Positions 1 through 7,716 of a DNA stretch of 64,000 bases are shown one piece after another. The stretch comes from Amorphoplanes friuliensis DSM 7358 (GTDB taxonomy: Bacteria; Actinomycetota; Actinomycetes; Mycobacteriales; Micromonosporaceae). The stretch is from assembly GCF_000494755.1 (NCBI RefSeq), contig NC_022657.1, positions 4,316,001 through 4,380,000 on the forward strand. The letters are read 5' to 3'. The stretch's first letter is position 1. Each line of letters begins with the position of its first letter. The translations under genes were made by a program, and so were the position numbers. Below the pieces are notes generated by a model that saw nothing but the letters and a program-made list of their open reading frames with translations, did not search any database and was not told the origin of the DNA.

Positions 1-424
1 ACGGCACGGTCAGCAGCACGGTGACACCGACCGAGATGAGAACGACCTGGCCGGCCGTGCGCTCGAGGACCACGGCCCGGACGCTCTTGCCGACGTCACC
101 CTCCTCGCGGCCGTGCTGCACCGCGCGGTCGACGTCGCCGAGCACCCCGCCGGGCAGGGCGGCGTTGATGAACAGCGCCTTGTAGTAGTCCGCGATCGCG
201 CCCTTCAGCGAGAGCTTCATGCCGAGGCCGCGGGCCACCAGGCACCACCGCCACGCCGAGAAGACCGTCGTGGCCACGCCGATCCCGAACGCGGTCAGCA
301 GCGCCGGGCCGTCGATCACCCGCAGCCCGTCGAGGAAGGCGCCGGTACCCAGGCGCCAGAGCAACACGGCGAGGATTCCCATCCCGCCGAGTACCCGCAC
401 CCACGCCCAGATCGATCGGTTCAT
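1..424 (-). CDS. Flippase-like membrane protein (LPG-synthase TM region, YbhN/UPF0104 type), 3' part outside window
   Basis: Only the first 141 codons lie in the window; the gene runs off the left edge. The protein starts MNRSIWAWVRVLGG and shows hydrophobic segments at about residues 10-26 and 40-58, a WRW(C)LV stretch, and a segment around residues 80-100 ending in GVLGDVDRAV, all usual for the multi-span family that includes the membrane part of lysylphosphatidylglycerol synthase and YbhN. Family members move or modify lipids at the inner membrane. It lies downstream of the methyltransferase on the same strand, 60 bp away, so it probably belongs to the same lipid/glycan cluster. The ATG at 422-424 fits the hydrophobicity pattern; another frame across the same DNA is arginine-rich and not credible. 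Confidence 0.7.
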   Translation of the reverse strand, partial: MNRSIWAWVRVLGGMGILAVLLWRLGTGAFLDGLRVIDGPALLTAFGIGVATTVFSAWRWCLVARGLGMKLSLKGAIADYYKALFINAALPGGVLGDVDRAVQHGREEGDVGKSVRAVVLERTAGQVVLISVGVTVLLTVP

Positions 425-484
425 TCCGCTGCCCCCTCAGGTTCACCCTTCTGCGACTAATACGTCGCAGCGGCGGCAGGCGGT

Positions 485-1288
485 TCAGTCTTTCTGCGCG
501 AGAAGATCTTGATGCCCGACCGTTACCTGCAGGCGGCCCGCCTCCGCGGCCTCGATCCGGCCCTCCAGGTACGCGTCCAGCCGCAGGTCAGGTCGCTGTT
601 CGGCGGCGGCGCCGACCCACCCCCGGAGCCACTCGGCAGTGAGTTGTGCCTCACCGGGCCCGAGCCGCCACGGGCTCGGGCGTACTCCGACCGTGGCGCC
701 GGCCTTCGCAAAAGCCTCCGCCGCGGCACCGACCGCCTCGGGCCCGAGCAGTCTCCGGTCACCGACGGCCCGCCGCTGGTGGGCGTTGAACGCGGCGGCC
801 ACCTCCGCGTCGAGCGGGTCCTCCGGCTCGAACGTCACCTCGCCCACGACCGACAGCGTGAACAGCGCCGGCGTGCCCGAGGCCACACACACCTCGGCCA
901 GCGCGGCGACCTCGTCGGTCGTGAAGAGGTCGAGCAGCGCCGAGCAGGTGACCAGCGACGTGCCGGCCAGGTCCTCGACGGTCAGCGCGGTGACGTCACC
1001 CTCGGCCGTCTCGACCGTGACCGGGCTGCCGTCCGCGGCCGCCGCCGGCAGGTGCGCGGCGGCGTGCGCGAGCAGCGCCGGGTCGCGGTCCTGCAGCACC
1101 CAGCGCTGCGGGCCGGGCAGGCGCGGGGCGAGCCAGCGGCCCATCGAACCGGTGCCGCAGCCCAGGTCACGGATGACCAGCTCGCCTCCGGCGGGCAGGC
1201 GCAGGGCCTCGACCAGTTCCACCGCGCGGGCGGCCGCGTCCGCGGGCTCGCGCAGCGTCAGCCATGTCGAACTGAACTCTCCGGTCAT
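485..1288 (-). CDS. Class I SAM-dependent methyltransferase
   Basis: 267 residues. Motif I for S-adenosylmethionine binding is clear near residue 40 (RDLGCGTGSMGRW), followed by an acidic post-II residue (LQDRDPALL) and a TCSALLDLFT stretch typical of the Rossmann-like methyltransferase fold. The substrate is unknown. I chose the ATG at 1286-1288, whose ATGA overlaps the stop of the upstream glycosyltransferase by 4 bp; a longer in-frame extension lies entirely inside that gene. Translational coupling to the glycosyltransferase and the PTPS homologue suggests it methylates a product or intermediate of the same pathway. Confidence 0.85.
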   Translation of the reverse strand: MTGEFSSTWLTLREPADAAARAVELVEALRLPAGGELVIRDLGCGTGSMGRWLAPRLPGPQRWVLQDRDPALLAHAAAHLPAAAADGSPVTVETAEGDVTALTVEDLAGTSLVTCSALLDLFTTDEVAALAEVCVASGTPALFTLSVVGEVTFEPEDPLDAEVAAAFNAHQRRAVGDRRLLGPEAVGAAAEAFAKAGATVGVRPSPWRLGPGEAQLTAEWLRGWVGAAAEQRPDLRLDAYLEGRIEAAEAGRLQVTVGHQDLLAQKD

Positions 1289-2364
1289 GCGTCCAGCACC
1301 TCGCTCAATCGTCGTGTCGTCTCGTCCCAGCCGCGGAGCCCGTCCCGCCGGCTCCGGGCGGCGGCCCGCCACTGCTGCCGCAGCTCGGGCTCGGTCAGCC
1401 AGCGGCGAAGTGCCGTGGCCAGGGCCTCGGGGTCGCCCGGGGGGACCAGCATCCCGGGCAGTGTGCCGTCGGCGGCGGTGCCGAGGGCTTCGGGCACACC
1501 CTCGACCCGGGTGCCGAGCACGGGGACGCCGCGCGCCAGCGCCTCGGTCACCACCATGCCGTACGTCTCCGCCAGCGACGGCAGCACCAGCAGGTCCGCC
1601 CCGGCGTAGGTCTCGGCCAGCGCTTCCCCGGTCCGCGTCCCCACCAAATGGACCCGGCCGCCCTCACCGCCGGCCAGGGCAGGGATCGCCGCCGCCAGCT
1701 CCTGGACGTGTCCGGTGAAGTCCGGTGCCCGGTCGAGGGCGCCGACCAGCGTGCACGTCCAGGGCAGCCCGGACAGCGACTGCAGGGCTGTGACCAGCAC
1801 ATCCTGCGCCTTGCGGGGGGTCACGGCGGCGACACAGAGCAGGTGGCCACCGCCCGGCGACCCTTCCGCGAGAGGCGCGGCGTCGACACCCGGGGGAGCG
1901 ACGTGCACGCTCCCGGCCGGGAGGTCGTGCAGCGTCTCGAGCCTCCGCGCCGCACCTGCGCTGGTCGCCACGGCGGCCGCGGCCGCGTGGAGAGCGCGTC
2001 GTTCCCGCGCGGTCAGGTCGGCGGCCTCGGCCGGTGACAGCCCGGTCTCGTCGCCGAGAGGCAGGTGCACCAGCACGACCAGCTGGAGCCGTCCTGCCTC
2101 CGGCTCCAGGAGGTCGGGGACCGCGCACCCGACCAGGCCGTCCAGCAGCACGGTCGTACCGTCCGGGAGCCCGGCGAGGGCCCGGGCCAGCGCCGACCGT
2201 GCCGCCGCGGAGGGGTGCGGCCAGGTCGCCTGGACCGCGATCTCGTGCACGTCGCGGGTGGCGGCCAGGCCGGTCAGCACCCGGCGGTCGTACGTGTTGC
2301 CGCCGCTGGGTGCCGCCGGGTCGTCGATCCCGCCCGGCAGCACCACGTGGAAGGCTTCGGTCAC
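1285..2364 (-). CDS. Glycosyltransferase family 4 (GT-B fold)
   Basis: 359 residues. The C-terminal half has the GT4 signature: LPSLAETYGMVVTEALA followed by RGVPVLGTRVEGVPE, which holds the paired glutamates (E-x7-E) that bind the nucleotide-sugar donor. The N-terminal acceptor domain starts with VVLPGGIDDP and GGNTYDRRV, resembling the GGxxxY loop of mannosyl- and glucosyltransferases. Start is GTG at 2362-2364, giving a GTGA 4-bp overlap with the PTPS-like gene; its own stop overlaps the methyltransferase start. Donor and acceptor sugars cannot be read from sequence. Context suggests glycosylation of a lipid made with the nearby CDP-alcohol phosphatidyltransferase (inference). Confidence 0.88.
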   Translation of the reverse strand: MTEAFHVVLPGGIDDPAAPSGGNTYDRRVLTGLAATRDVHEIAVQATWPHPSAAARSALARALAGLPDGTTVLLDGLVGCAVPDLLEPEAGRLQLVVLVHLPLGDETGLSPAEAADLTARERRALHAAAAAVATSAGAARRLETLHDLPAGSVHVAPPGVDAAPLAEGSPGGGHLLCVAAVTPRKAQDVLVTALQSLSGLPWTCTLVGALDRAPDFTGHVQELAAAIPALAGGEGGRVHLVGTRTGEALAETYAGADLLVLPSLAETYGMVVTEALARGVPVLGTRVEGVPEALGTAADGTLPGMLVPPGDPEALATALRRWLTEPELRQQWRAAARSRRDGLRGWDETTRRLSEVLDA

Positions 2365-2759
2365 AGGTTCCGCTCGTAGCTCGCCCAGGCGATGTGCGAC
2401 TCGTGCAGCGTGACCGCGATGCCGGTCAGGCCGCGCGCGCCCACGCCGAGGTCGCCCGACTCCGCCTTGCCGGCGAGCCGGTCGGCGATCACCTTGGCGA
2501 GGAACTCCGTGGAGGTGTTCTGCCCGGCGAACTCGTTCTCGTCGTCCAGGTTGCGGTAACTGAGCGTGCCGCAGATGGTGTGCAGCTCCTCGCTCGCCCG
2601 GCCGATGTCGACGACGATGTTGTCCGCGTCCAGCTCGGGCCGCTTGAACGTGGCATCGACCACGAAGGTGGCGCCGTGCAGTTTCTGGGCCGGTCCGAAG
2701 ACCTCCCCCGAAAAGCTGTGCGCGATCATGATGTGGTCACGGACGGTGACGCTGAACAT
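2361..2759 (-). CDS. 6-pyruvoyltetrahydropterin synthase/QueD homologue with altered active site
   Basis: 132 residues, the length and layout of the PTPS/QueD T-fold family: an N-terminal strand with IAHSF (His14, zinc-ligand position), then KLHG (His28), a central DADNIVVDI segment, a TSTEFLAKVIADRL helix and a C-terminal LHES with the family's conserved glutamate (Glu120). By eye against E. coli QueD, several catalytic positions differ: the cysteine four residues before the HGH is Ala24, the second His of HGH is Ala30, and the Asp-His of LDH is Ser67-Tyr68. It therefore probably does not do the standard lyase chemistry. A PTPS homologue in a comparable cluster is known to me from Streptomyces coelicolor (SCO6650). 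The start abuts the dehydrogenase stop directly (TGAATG). Confidence 0.85.
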   Translation of the reverse strand: MFSVTVRDHIMIAHSFSGEVFGPAQKLHGATFVVDATFKRPELDADNIVVDIGRASEELHTICGTLSYRNLDDENEFAGQNTSTEFLAKVIADRLAGKAESGDLGVGARGLTGIAVTLHESHIAWASYERNL

Positions 2760-3743
2760 TCACTCTCCTGCCGGGTAGTTGATCAGGTGACACAGGGCGG
2801 GCAGCGTGCCGTCGGTCAGCCGGGGCAGAACCTCGGGCAGCTGCTCGAAATCCGACTCCCCGGTGATCAGGGCGTCGAAGACGGGGTCGGCCAGCAGATC
2901 CAGGGCGATCGCCAGCCGGTCGGCGTAACTGCGGCGGCCGCGGCGGGCCGGGGCGATCCCGCCGACCTGGCTGCTCTTGACCACCAGGCGGCGCGAGTGG
3001 AAGAACTCGCCGAGCGGCACGCTGACCTCGCGGTCGCCGTACCAGCTCAGTTCGATGACCGTAGCCTCCGTGGCCAGCAGCTCCAGGGACCGGGTCAGCC
3101 CGGCCGAGGTGGCGCTGGCGTGCACGACCAGGTCGCAGTCGCCGGTCGCGTCGGCGGGCAGCGCGAAACCGACACCGAGCGCCGCCGCAACCGTGGCCTT
3201 GGCCGCGTCGGCGTCCACCAGCTGCACTTTTGCCCCGGGGAAGCGCGCCAGGACCGCGGCCACACTGGCACCGACCATGCCGGCTCCGACCACGGCGATC
3301 CGGTCGCCGACCAGCGGCGCGGCGTCCCAGAGCGCGTTGACCGCGGTCTCGACCGTGCCCGCCAGGACGGCCCGCGCGGCCGGGACGTTCTCGGGGACCA
3401 CGGTCACCGACTCGGCCGGGACGACGAAGCGGGTCTGGTGCGGGTACAGCGAGAAGACCGTACGGCCCAGCAGCTCGGGTGGGCCCTGCTCGACAACGCC
3501 GACGTTCAGGTAGCCGTATTTCACCGGCGCCGGGAAGTCACCCTCCTGGAAGGGGGCACGCATGGCCTCGTGCTGGCTGTCCGGCACACCGCCGCGGAAC
3601 ACCAGTGTCTCGGTGCCGCGGCTGACACCGGAGTGCAGCGTGCGTACCAGAACCTCACCGGGACCGGGATCACTCAGGGTGACCGGACGGAGCTCGCCGG
3701 CCCCAGGCGCGGCGAGCCAGAAAGCGCGGGCCTCACCCGTCAT
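2760..3743 (-). CDS. Medium-chain dehydrogenase/reductase (zinc-binding alcohol dehydrogenase-like)
   Basis: 327 residues of the MDR fold: an N-terminal GroES-like part (PGEVLVRTLHSGVSRGTE) and a nucleotide-binding Rossmann part with VVGAGMVGASVAA near residue 155 and an acidic QLVDAD end of the second strand, which suggests NAD(H). The usual structural cysteine lobe is absent, so structural zinc is unlikely. The ATG at 3741-3743 is preceded by a strong GGAGGAG ribosome site; a further in-frame ATG 14 codons upstream lacks one. First gene of the overlapping minus-strand run (dehydrogenase, PTPS-like, GT4, methyltransferase), and divergent from the CDP-alcohol phosphatidyltransferase. Substrate unknown. 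Confidence 0.82.
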   Translation of the reverse strand: MTGEARAFWLAAPGAGELRPVTLSDPGPGEVLVRTLHSGVSRGTETLVFRGGVPDSQHEAMRAPFQEGDFPAPVKYGYLNVGVVEQGPPELLGRTVFSLYPHQTRFVVPAESVTVVPENVPAARAVLAGTVETAVNALWDAAPLVGDRIAVVGAGMVGASVAAVLARFPGAKVQLVDADAAKATVAAALGVGFALPADATGDCDLVVHASATSAGLTRSLELLATEATVIELSWYGDREVSVPLGEFFHSRRLVVKSSQVGGIAPARRGRRSYADRLAIALDLLADPVFDALITGESDFEQLPEVLPRLTDGTLPALCHLINYPAGE

Positions 3744-3848
3744 CGGTATTTCTCCTCCGTGCGCTGAACCGAACGCGCGGATCAAGCGTGTTCAGTGACG
3801 ACAGCGGCAACCATACGCGGCAACCGATCTTGCCCACCCGGAGGCACG

Positions 3849-4655
3849 GTGACTATCAGTATCGCCACGATGACGGCTCGCGAGAGCCGTGGACCGATCG
3901 TCGGCCTGGCCGCACACCTGATCCTGATGCTGGCGCTGGCCGCCACCACGGGTGTCAGCGCGGCCGGCTGGCTGGCCGGCACGGCGTACGCCGTGATCCT
4001 GGCCGGGTCCCTCGGCGCGGGGATGCACCGCACCGGCATGCGCGCCCTGGGACCGGCGAACGCCGTGACCCTGGGCCGCGCGACGCTGGTGGGCGGTGTG
4101 ACCGCGCTGGTCGTGACGTCGTTCGAGGCGCCGGTGCCCCTGCCGGTGCTCGTCACGCTGATCGGGGTCGCCCTGGCCCTGGACGGTGTGGACGGTCAGG
4201 TCGCCCGGCGCACCAACTCGACCACCCAGCTCGGCGCCCGCTTCGACATGGAGGTCGACGCGTTCCTGATCCTGGTGCTCAGCGTCTTCGTGGCCGGCAC
4301 GTTCGGCTGGTGGACCATCGCGATCGGCGCCTTCCGCTACGTCTTCGTCGCCGCGTCGTGGGCCTGGCCCTGGCTGAACGCCGCACTGCCGCCGAAGTTC
4401 TCGCGCAAGGTCGTCGCCGCCGTCCAGGGTGTCGTGCTGGTCGTCGCGACCGCGAGCCTGCTGCCGGACGCGCTGGCCCTCACCGCGGTCGCCGGTGCGC
4501 TGGTGTCGCTGGTCTGGTCCTTCGGCCGCGACGTGCTGTGGCTCCGGGACCAGGAGCAGAAGCGCCGCTTCGCCGAGGCCCGCGCCGAGGTGGTAGCCCG
4601 CCGCTCGGTCACGGTGCCGCGGCAGCGTCCGCGCCCCGCGCCCGTCAACGTCTGA
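3849..4655 (+). CDS. CDP-alcohol phosphatidyltransferase family membrane enzyme
   Basis: About 268 residues. The full family signature D-x2-DG-x2-AR-x8-G-x3-D-x3-D is present at about residues 112-137 (DGVDGQVARR ... GARFDMEVD), with all four metal-binding aspartates. Several hydrophobic segments surround it, as in phosphatidylglycerophosphate and phosphatidylinositol synthases. The enzyme joins a CDP-linked lipid to an alcohol at the inner membrane; the alcohol is unknown. GTG at 3849 follows GGAGG with a short spacer; GTG at 3795 and ATG at 3870 are alternatives. It is transcribed away from the dehydrogenase-PTPS-GT-methyltransferase run, and is probably the lipid-head-group step of that pathway (inference). 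Confidence 0.87.
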   Translation: MTISIATMTARESRGPIVGLAAHLILMLALAATTGVSAAGWLAGTAYAVILAGSLGAGMHRTGMRALGPANAVTLGRATLVGGVTALVVTSFEAPVPLPVLVTLIGVALALDGVDGQVARRTNSTTQLGARFDMEVDAFLILVLSVFVAGTFGWWTIAIGAFRYVFVAASWAWPWLNAALPPKFSRKVVAAVQGVVLVVATASLLPDALALTAVAGALVSLVWSFGRDVLWLRDQEQKRRFAEARAEVVARRSVTVPRQRPRPAPVNV

Positions 4656-4657
4656 GC

Positions 4658-5542
4658 TCAGGCGACCCGGTCGATCGCACCCGGCGGCGGCGCCGGGACC
4701 GCGCCCGGATGCAGGATCGCCGCGATCGCCTCGACCCCGTCGATCAGCCGGGGGCCGGGGCGGACCACCAGGCCGTCGCCGTCGATCGCCCAGACCTGCG
4801 CGGCCGGGAAGTGACGCACGACCTCGCGGGCCTGTGCGGCGGCACCTTCCAGGTGGAAGCCGCACGGCGTGACCAGCACGATCTCCGGGTCGTCGGCTGC
4901 GAGCTCCGCCCAGGTCGTCTCCACCGATCGGGCGCCGGCCCGCGCGGCCACCGGTGTCCCACCGGCCGCCGTGACCAGATCGGGCACCCAGTGCCCGGCC
5001 GTGAACGGCGGCTCGACCCACTCGACGATCGCCACCCGCGGCCGCTGCCGTCCCGCGACCGCCGTGGCCACCGCGGCCAGTCGCGTGCGCAGCCCGGCGA
5101 CCAGCTCCTTCGCGCGTCCCGGCACCCCGGCCCGCTCGCCGACCGCCACGAACGTCGCCAGCACCTCGTCCAGGGTGTACGGGTCGAGCGACAGCACGTC
5201 GGCGCGGCACCCCAGATAGTCGAGTGCGTCCGTGACGTGGCCGGACGGCAGCGCGCACACCCGGCACAGGTCCTGGGTGAGGATCAGCTCCGGGTCCAGG
5301 CCGGCGAGTGCGTCGGCGTGGAGCGTGTAGAGGTCGCCGCCCGCGCTGAGCTGCTCCTTCACGTACGCGTCGATGTCGCCCGGGCTCATGCCGCGGGTGT
5401 CCCGCCCGCCGACGACCACCGCCTTCTCGGTACGGGCGGACGGCGGCTCGTCACACTCGAACGTCACGCCGACCAGCTCGTCGCCGAGGCCGAGGGCGTA
5501 CACGATCTCCGTGGCGGAGGGCAGCAGCGAGACGAGGCGCAT
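4658..5542 (-). CDS. BtuF-like cobalamin/metal-chelate binding protein without signal peptide
   Basis: 294 residues. The start MRLVSLLPSATEIVYALGLGDELVGVT is the classic opening of the BtuF/FepB-type periplasmic binding fold, and TFECDEPP and LTQDLCRVCAL match the cobalamin-binding branch. There is no signal peptide or lipobox, so this member is probably cytoplasmic or works in a role other than ABC import; such soluble BtuF relatives are common in actinobacteria. No permease or ATPase is nearby and no cobalamin riboswitch is visible upstream. It lies 2 bp downstream of an alpha/beta hydrolase gene on the same strand, and is convergent with the phosphatidyltransferase with 2 bp between the stops. 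Confidence 0.8.
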   Translation of the reverse strand: MRLVSLLPSATEIVYALGLGDELVGVTFECDEPPSARTEKAVVVGGRDTRGMSPGDIDAYVKEQLSAGGDLYTLHADALAGLDPELILTQDLCRVCALPSGHVTDALDYLGCRADVLSLDPYTLDEVLATFVAVGERAGVPGRAKELVAGLRTRLAAVATAVAGRQRPRVAIVEWVEPPFTAGHWVPDLVTAAGGTPVAARAGARSVETTWAELAADDPEIVLVTPCGFHLEGAAAQAREVVRHFPAAQVWAIDGDGLVVRPGPRLIDGVEAIAAILHPGAVPAPPPGAIDRVA

Positions 5543-5544
5543 GG

Positions 5545-6384
5545 TCAGGAAGTGTGCCTCAGGATCTCCGCGGTCACGACATCCCACACCGCCGCCGGCG
5601 GGTTCTCGTGGCCGACGTCCTCGAGGGGCACGAGCCGCGCGCCGGGGATCTCGCGGGCCAGGGCCTGCGCGTGTGCCATGGAGAAGAACGGGTCCACGGT
5701 CCCGTGCAGCACCAGCGCGGGCATGGTGATCGTGGCGAGCCGCTCGCGGATCGGTGCGCCGGTGTCCGCGGCCAGCCAGTGGTTGGTCTGCGACGCGGCC
5801 ATGTCGGTCGTGCGGTCGAAGATCCGGCCGGCCAGCTCACGCAGGTGCCGCTCGTCGGCGGTGAACTTCCCGCCGCAGGCGATCACGTCGGCCACCAGCC
5901 GGTCCACCGCCGCATCCCGGTCGGACCAGTCCGTCTCGACCGGGTCCGACGGAGTCCCACCAGCATCGGACGAGGCCGCCGGCTCCTCGACGTCGCCCGG
6001 GCTCGTCGACATCAGTGTCACGCTGAGCAGCCGGCACGGGTCCTCGACGGCGAGCCGCTGCGCGATGCCGCCGCCCATGGACAGGCCGACGACGTGGGCC
6101 CGCGCGATCCCGAGCGCGTCGAGCACCCCGAGCGCGTCCCCGACCAGGTCCGCCGCCGTGTAACGCGGGTACCCGACCGGGTAGGCCGTGGAACGCCCGG
6201 TGTCGCGGTGGTCGTACCGGATCACCAACCGTCCGCCGTCGGCGAGCCGGCGGCAGAAATCGTCCTCCCACCAGTCCATCGCACTGGCGGCGCCGCCGAT
6301 GAGCAGCAGCGCGGGATGGTCGCGGTCGCCGAACGTCTCCACGCACAGGTCCACGCCGTTCGCCGGCACCATCGTCCTACCCAT
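5545..6384 (-). CDS. Alpha/beta hydrolase
   Basis: 279 residues with a complete alpha/beta-hydrolase triad: nucleophile elbow GLSMGGG, the acid in LHGTVDPFF, and the histidine in EDVGHENP near the C-terminus. The HG-type oxyanion loop is LIGGAASAMDWW. The fold and length resemble aclacinomycin methylesterase-like and haloalkane-dehalogenase-like soluble hydrolases; the substrate is unknown. The ATG at 6382-6384 (MGRTMVPANGVDLCVE) was chosen over an upstream in-frame start because the family normally begins just before this strand. It precedes the BtuF-like gene by 2 bp and is probably co-transcribed with it. Confidence 0.85.
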   Translation of the reverse strand: MGRTMVPANGVDLCVETFGDRDHPALLLIGGAASAMDWWEDDFCRRLADGGRLVIRYDHRDTGRSTAYPVGYPRYTAADLVGDALGVLDALGIARAHVVGLSMGGGIAQRLAVEDPCRLLSVTLMSTSPGDVEEPAASSDAGGTPSDPVETDWSDRDAAVDRLVADVIACGGKFTADERHLRELAGRIFDRTTDMAASQTNHWLAADTGAPIRERLATITMPALVLHGTVDPFFSMAHAQALAREIPGARLVPLEDVGHENPPAAVWDVVTAEILRHTS

Positions 6385-6441
6385 GGCGGCAGTATCGCCG
6401 CAGACCCTGACAGTTTGCTGGTGTCGCCGGGACACGGCCCG

Positions 6442-7212
6442 CTACCTGTTGACCCGTGCGACGAGGTCGAAGGCCGCGGGCAGGCACGTGCTCCAGTAGC
6501 CGAAGTTGTGGCGTCCCTCCGAATAGGAACCGGCCGCCTTGGGCTGCGGCAGGGCCTTCTCCAGGGCCTTGACCTCGGGGAGCAGACCGTCGTCGGTGCC
6601 GCACCACAGTCCGACCGGGACGTCACGCAGGGCGCCGGCCTGCGTGAACACCGGATCGCCCGGGGACACCGCGGGGGAGAAGGCGGCGACCGCCTGCACG
6701 AAGCCCGGGAACGTCGCGGCCAGCAGCAACGCCCCGAAGCCGCCCATCGACCAGCCGCAGGCCGACATCCGGCTGGTGTCGAACCCGCGCTCGGCGCACC
6801 AGGCGGGGATCTCCTCGTGGACCATCTTCTGCGGATCGTCGGCGCCGGACGGGCGCCAGGCCAGGCGGCCTCCGGTCGCGCCGGCCAGCACGAAGGGGGC
6901 GTTTCCCCGGCGTACCGAATCGGTCGCGAAGCGGCCCAGACCCAGAGCGGGGAAATCCTTGGCCGTCTTGGAGGCGCCGTGCAGAACCAGCAGCACCGGC
7001 AGGCCGCGGCCGTCGCCGTGCCCGGCGGGCACCGCTGTGTAGAAGTAGACGTCCTGCCCCCGCGCGACCGAATGGCGTTGCTCGAGCCGTTCGTCGCCGA
7101 GCGGGACGTCGGGGATCACCGGCTCGTCGCCGCCGTACCGGCGGTAGAGGCCACCCGCCGTCACCACGCCCGCCGTCGCCGCGATCGTGGCCAGCACTGT
7201 GCGCCTGTTCAT
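6442..7212 (-). CDS. Exported esterase of the alpha/beta hydrolase superfamily (Esterase-D/antigen-85-like), Tat-type signal
   Basis: 256 residues. The N-terminus NRRTVLATIAATAGVV is a twin-arginine-like signal, so the enzyme is probably exported folded. The mature part has LLVLHGASK (oxyanion loop), GWSMGGFGALL (nucleophile Ser), CGTDDGLLP (acid) and a late EGRHNFGYW (His), the arrangement of putative esterases related to feruloyl esterase and mycolyltransferases. The ATG at 7210-7212 has an AGAAG-type ribosome site. It lies 57 bp upstream of the alpha/beta hydrolase start on the same strand. Substrate unknown. Confidence 0.82.
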   Translation of the reverse strand: MNRRTVLATIAATAGVVTAGGLYRRYGGDEPVIPDVPLGDERLEQRHSVARGQDVYFYTAVPAGHGDGRGLPVLLVLHGASKTAKDFPALGLGRFATDSVRRGNAPFVLAGATGGRLAWRPSGADDPQKMVHEEIPAWCAERGFDTSRMSACGWSMGGFGALLLAATFPGFVQAVAAFSPAVSPGDPVFTQAGALRDVPVGLWCGTDDGLLPEVKALEKALPQPKAAGSYSEGRHNFGYWSTCLPAAFDLVARVNR

Positions 7213-7300
7213 GCTTCTCCAACGCCCCGCGGCGCCGGGAGTCACGCAACCCCTCGCCCATACATCACAGTGAGTAATGCATCTTTCCCGCTCGGGACGC

Positions 7301-7330
7301 TTGGCTACTGAAGGTAACTTCGCTTACAGT
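7301..7330 (+). promoter_or_regulatory. Predicted sigma-70-type promoter of the small membrane protein gene
   Basis: TTGGCT (7301-7306) and TACAGT (7325-7330) are separated by 18 bp and lie about 43 bp before the GTG of the downstream gene, leaving room for its AGGAG ribosome site. Sequence match only. Confidence 0.4.
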
Positions 7331-7372
7331 GGCTCGGTCGGCGCCCGCCGACGCACTGAGCAGGAGATACCC

Positions 7373-7642
7373 GTGAACCTGAGCGAGGTCGCTATGGCTG
7401 CGGCTATCACCGTAAGTATTGCTTGCGTGTCCTACGCAGCGTTGAACACGACCAGCGTCACCGGCACGGCGAAGACGGTCGCGAGCCAGGCCACGTGCCG
7501 CGCGGTCGACCAGGCCATCGTCGCGTACGTGGCGCAGAACAGCACCGTCCCGACCACGATCAGGCAGATCAAGCCGTTCGTGAAGGGCGACATCTCCGCC
7601 TACCGGATCGTCAAGGGGCAGGCCGCCGGTCCGGGCTGCTGA
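7373..7642 (+). CDS. Small single-span membrane protein, pseudopilin-like
   Basis: 89 residues, GTG start with AGGAG 7 nt upstream. Residues 5-25 form one hydrophobic helix (AMAAAITVSIACVSYAAL), followed by a short polar domain containing AVDQAIVAYVAQN and VPTTIRQIKPFVKG, and a C-terminal cysteine. A hydrophobic N-terminal helix running into a 'xAIxxYxxxNxxxPTT' helix is how type II pseudopilins are built, but the GFTLIE prepilin peptidase site is absent, so this is at most a remote relative. No pilus genes are nearby. It sits alone between the divergent esterase gene and the NCS2 permease. Confidence 0.6.
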   Translation: MNLSEVAMAAAITVSIACVSYAALNTTSVTGTAKTVASQATCRAVDQAIVAYVAQNSTVPTTIRQIKPFVKGDISAYRIVKGQAAGPGC

Positions 7643-7716
7643 CGCCGTCACGCAGCGTTCACCGGAACGCAACACAGCGAAGCGGCCCGTAAACAATCAC
7701 GGCGAACAATCCGGGG

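Noticed and set aside
4658..5600. Cobalamin riboswitch upstream of the BtuF-like gene
   Set aside because: The gene starts 2 bp after the upstream hydrolase gene, so there is no leader to hold one.
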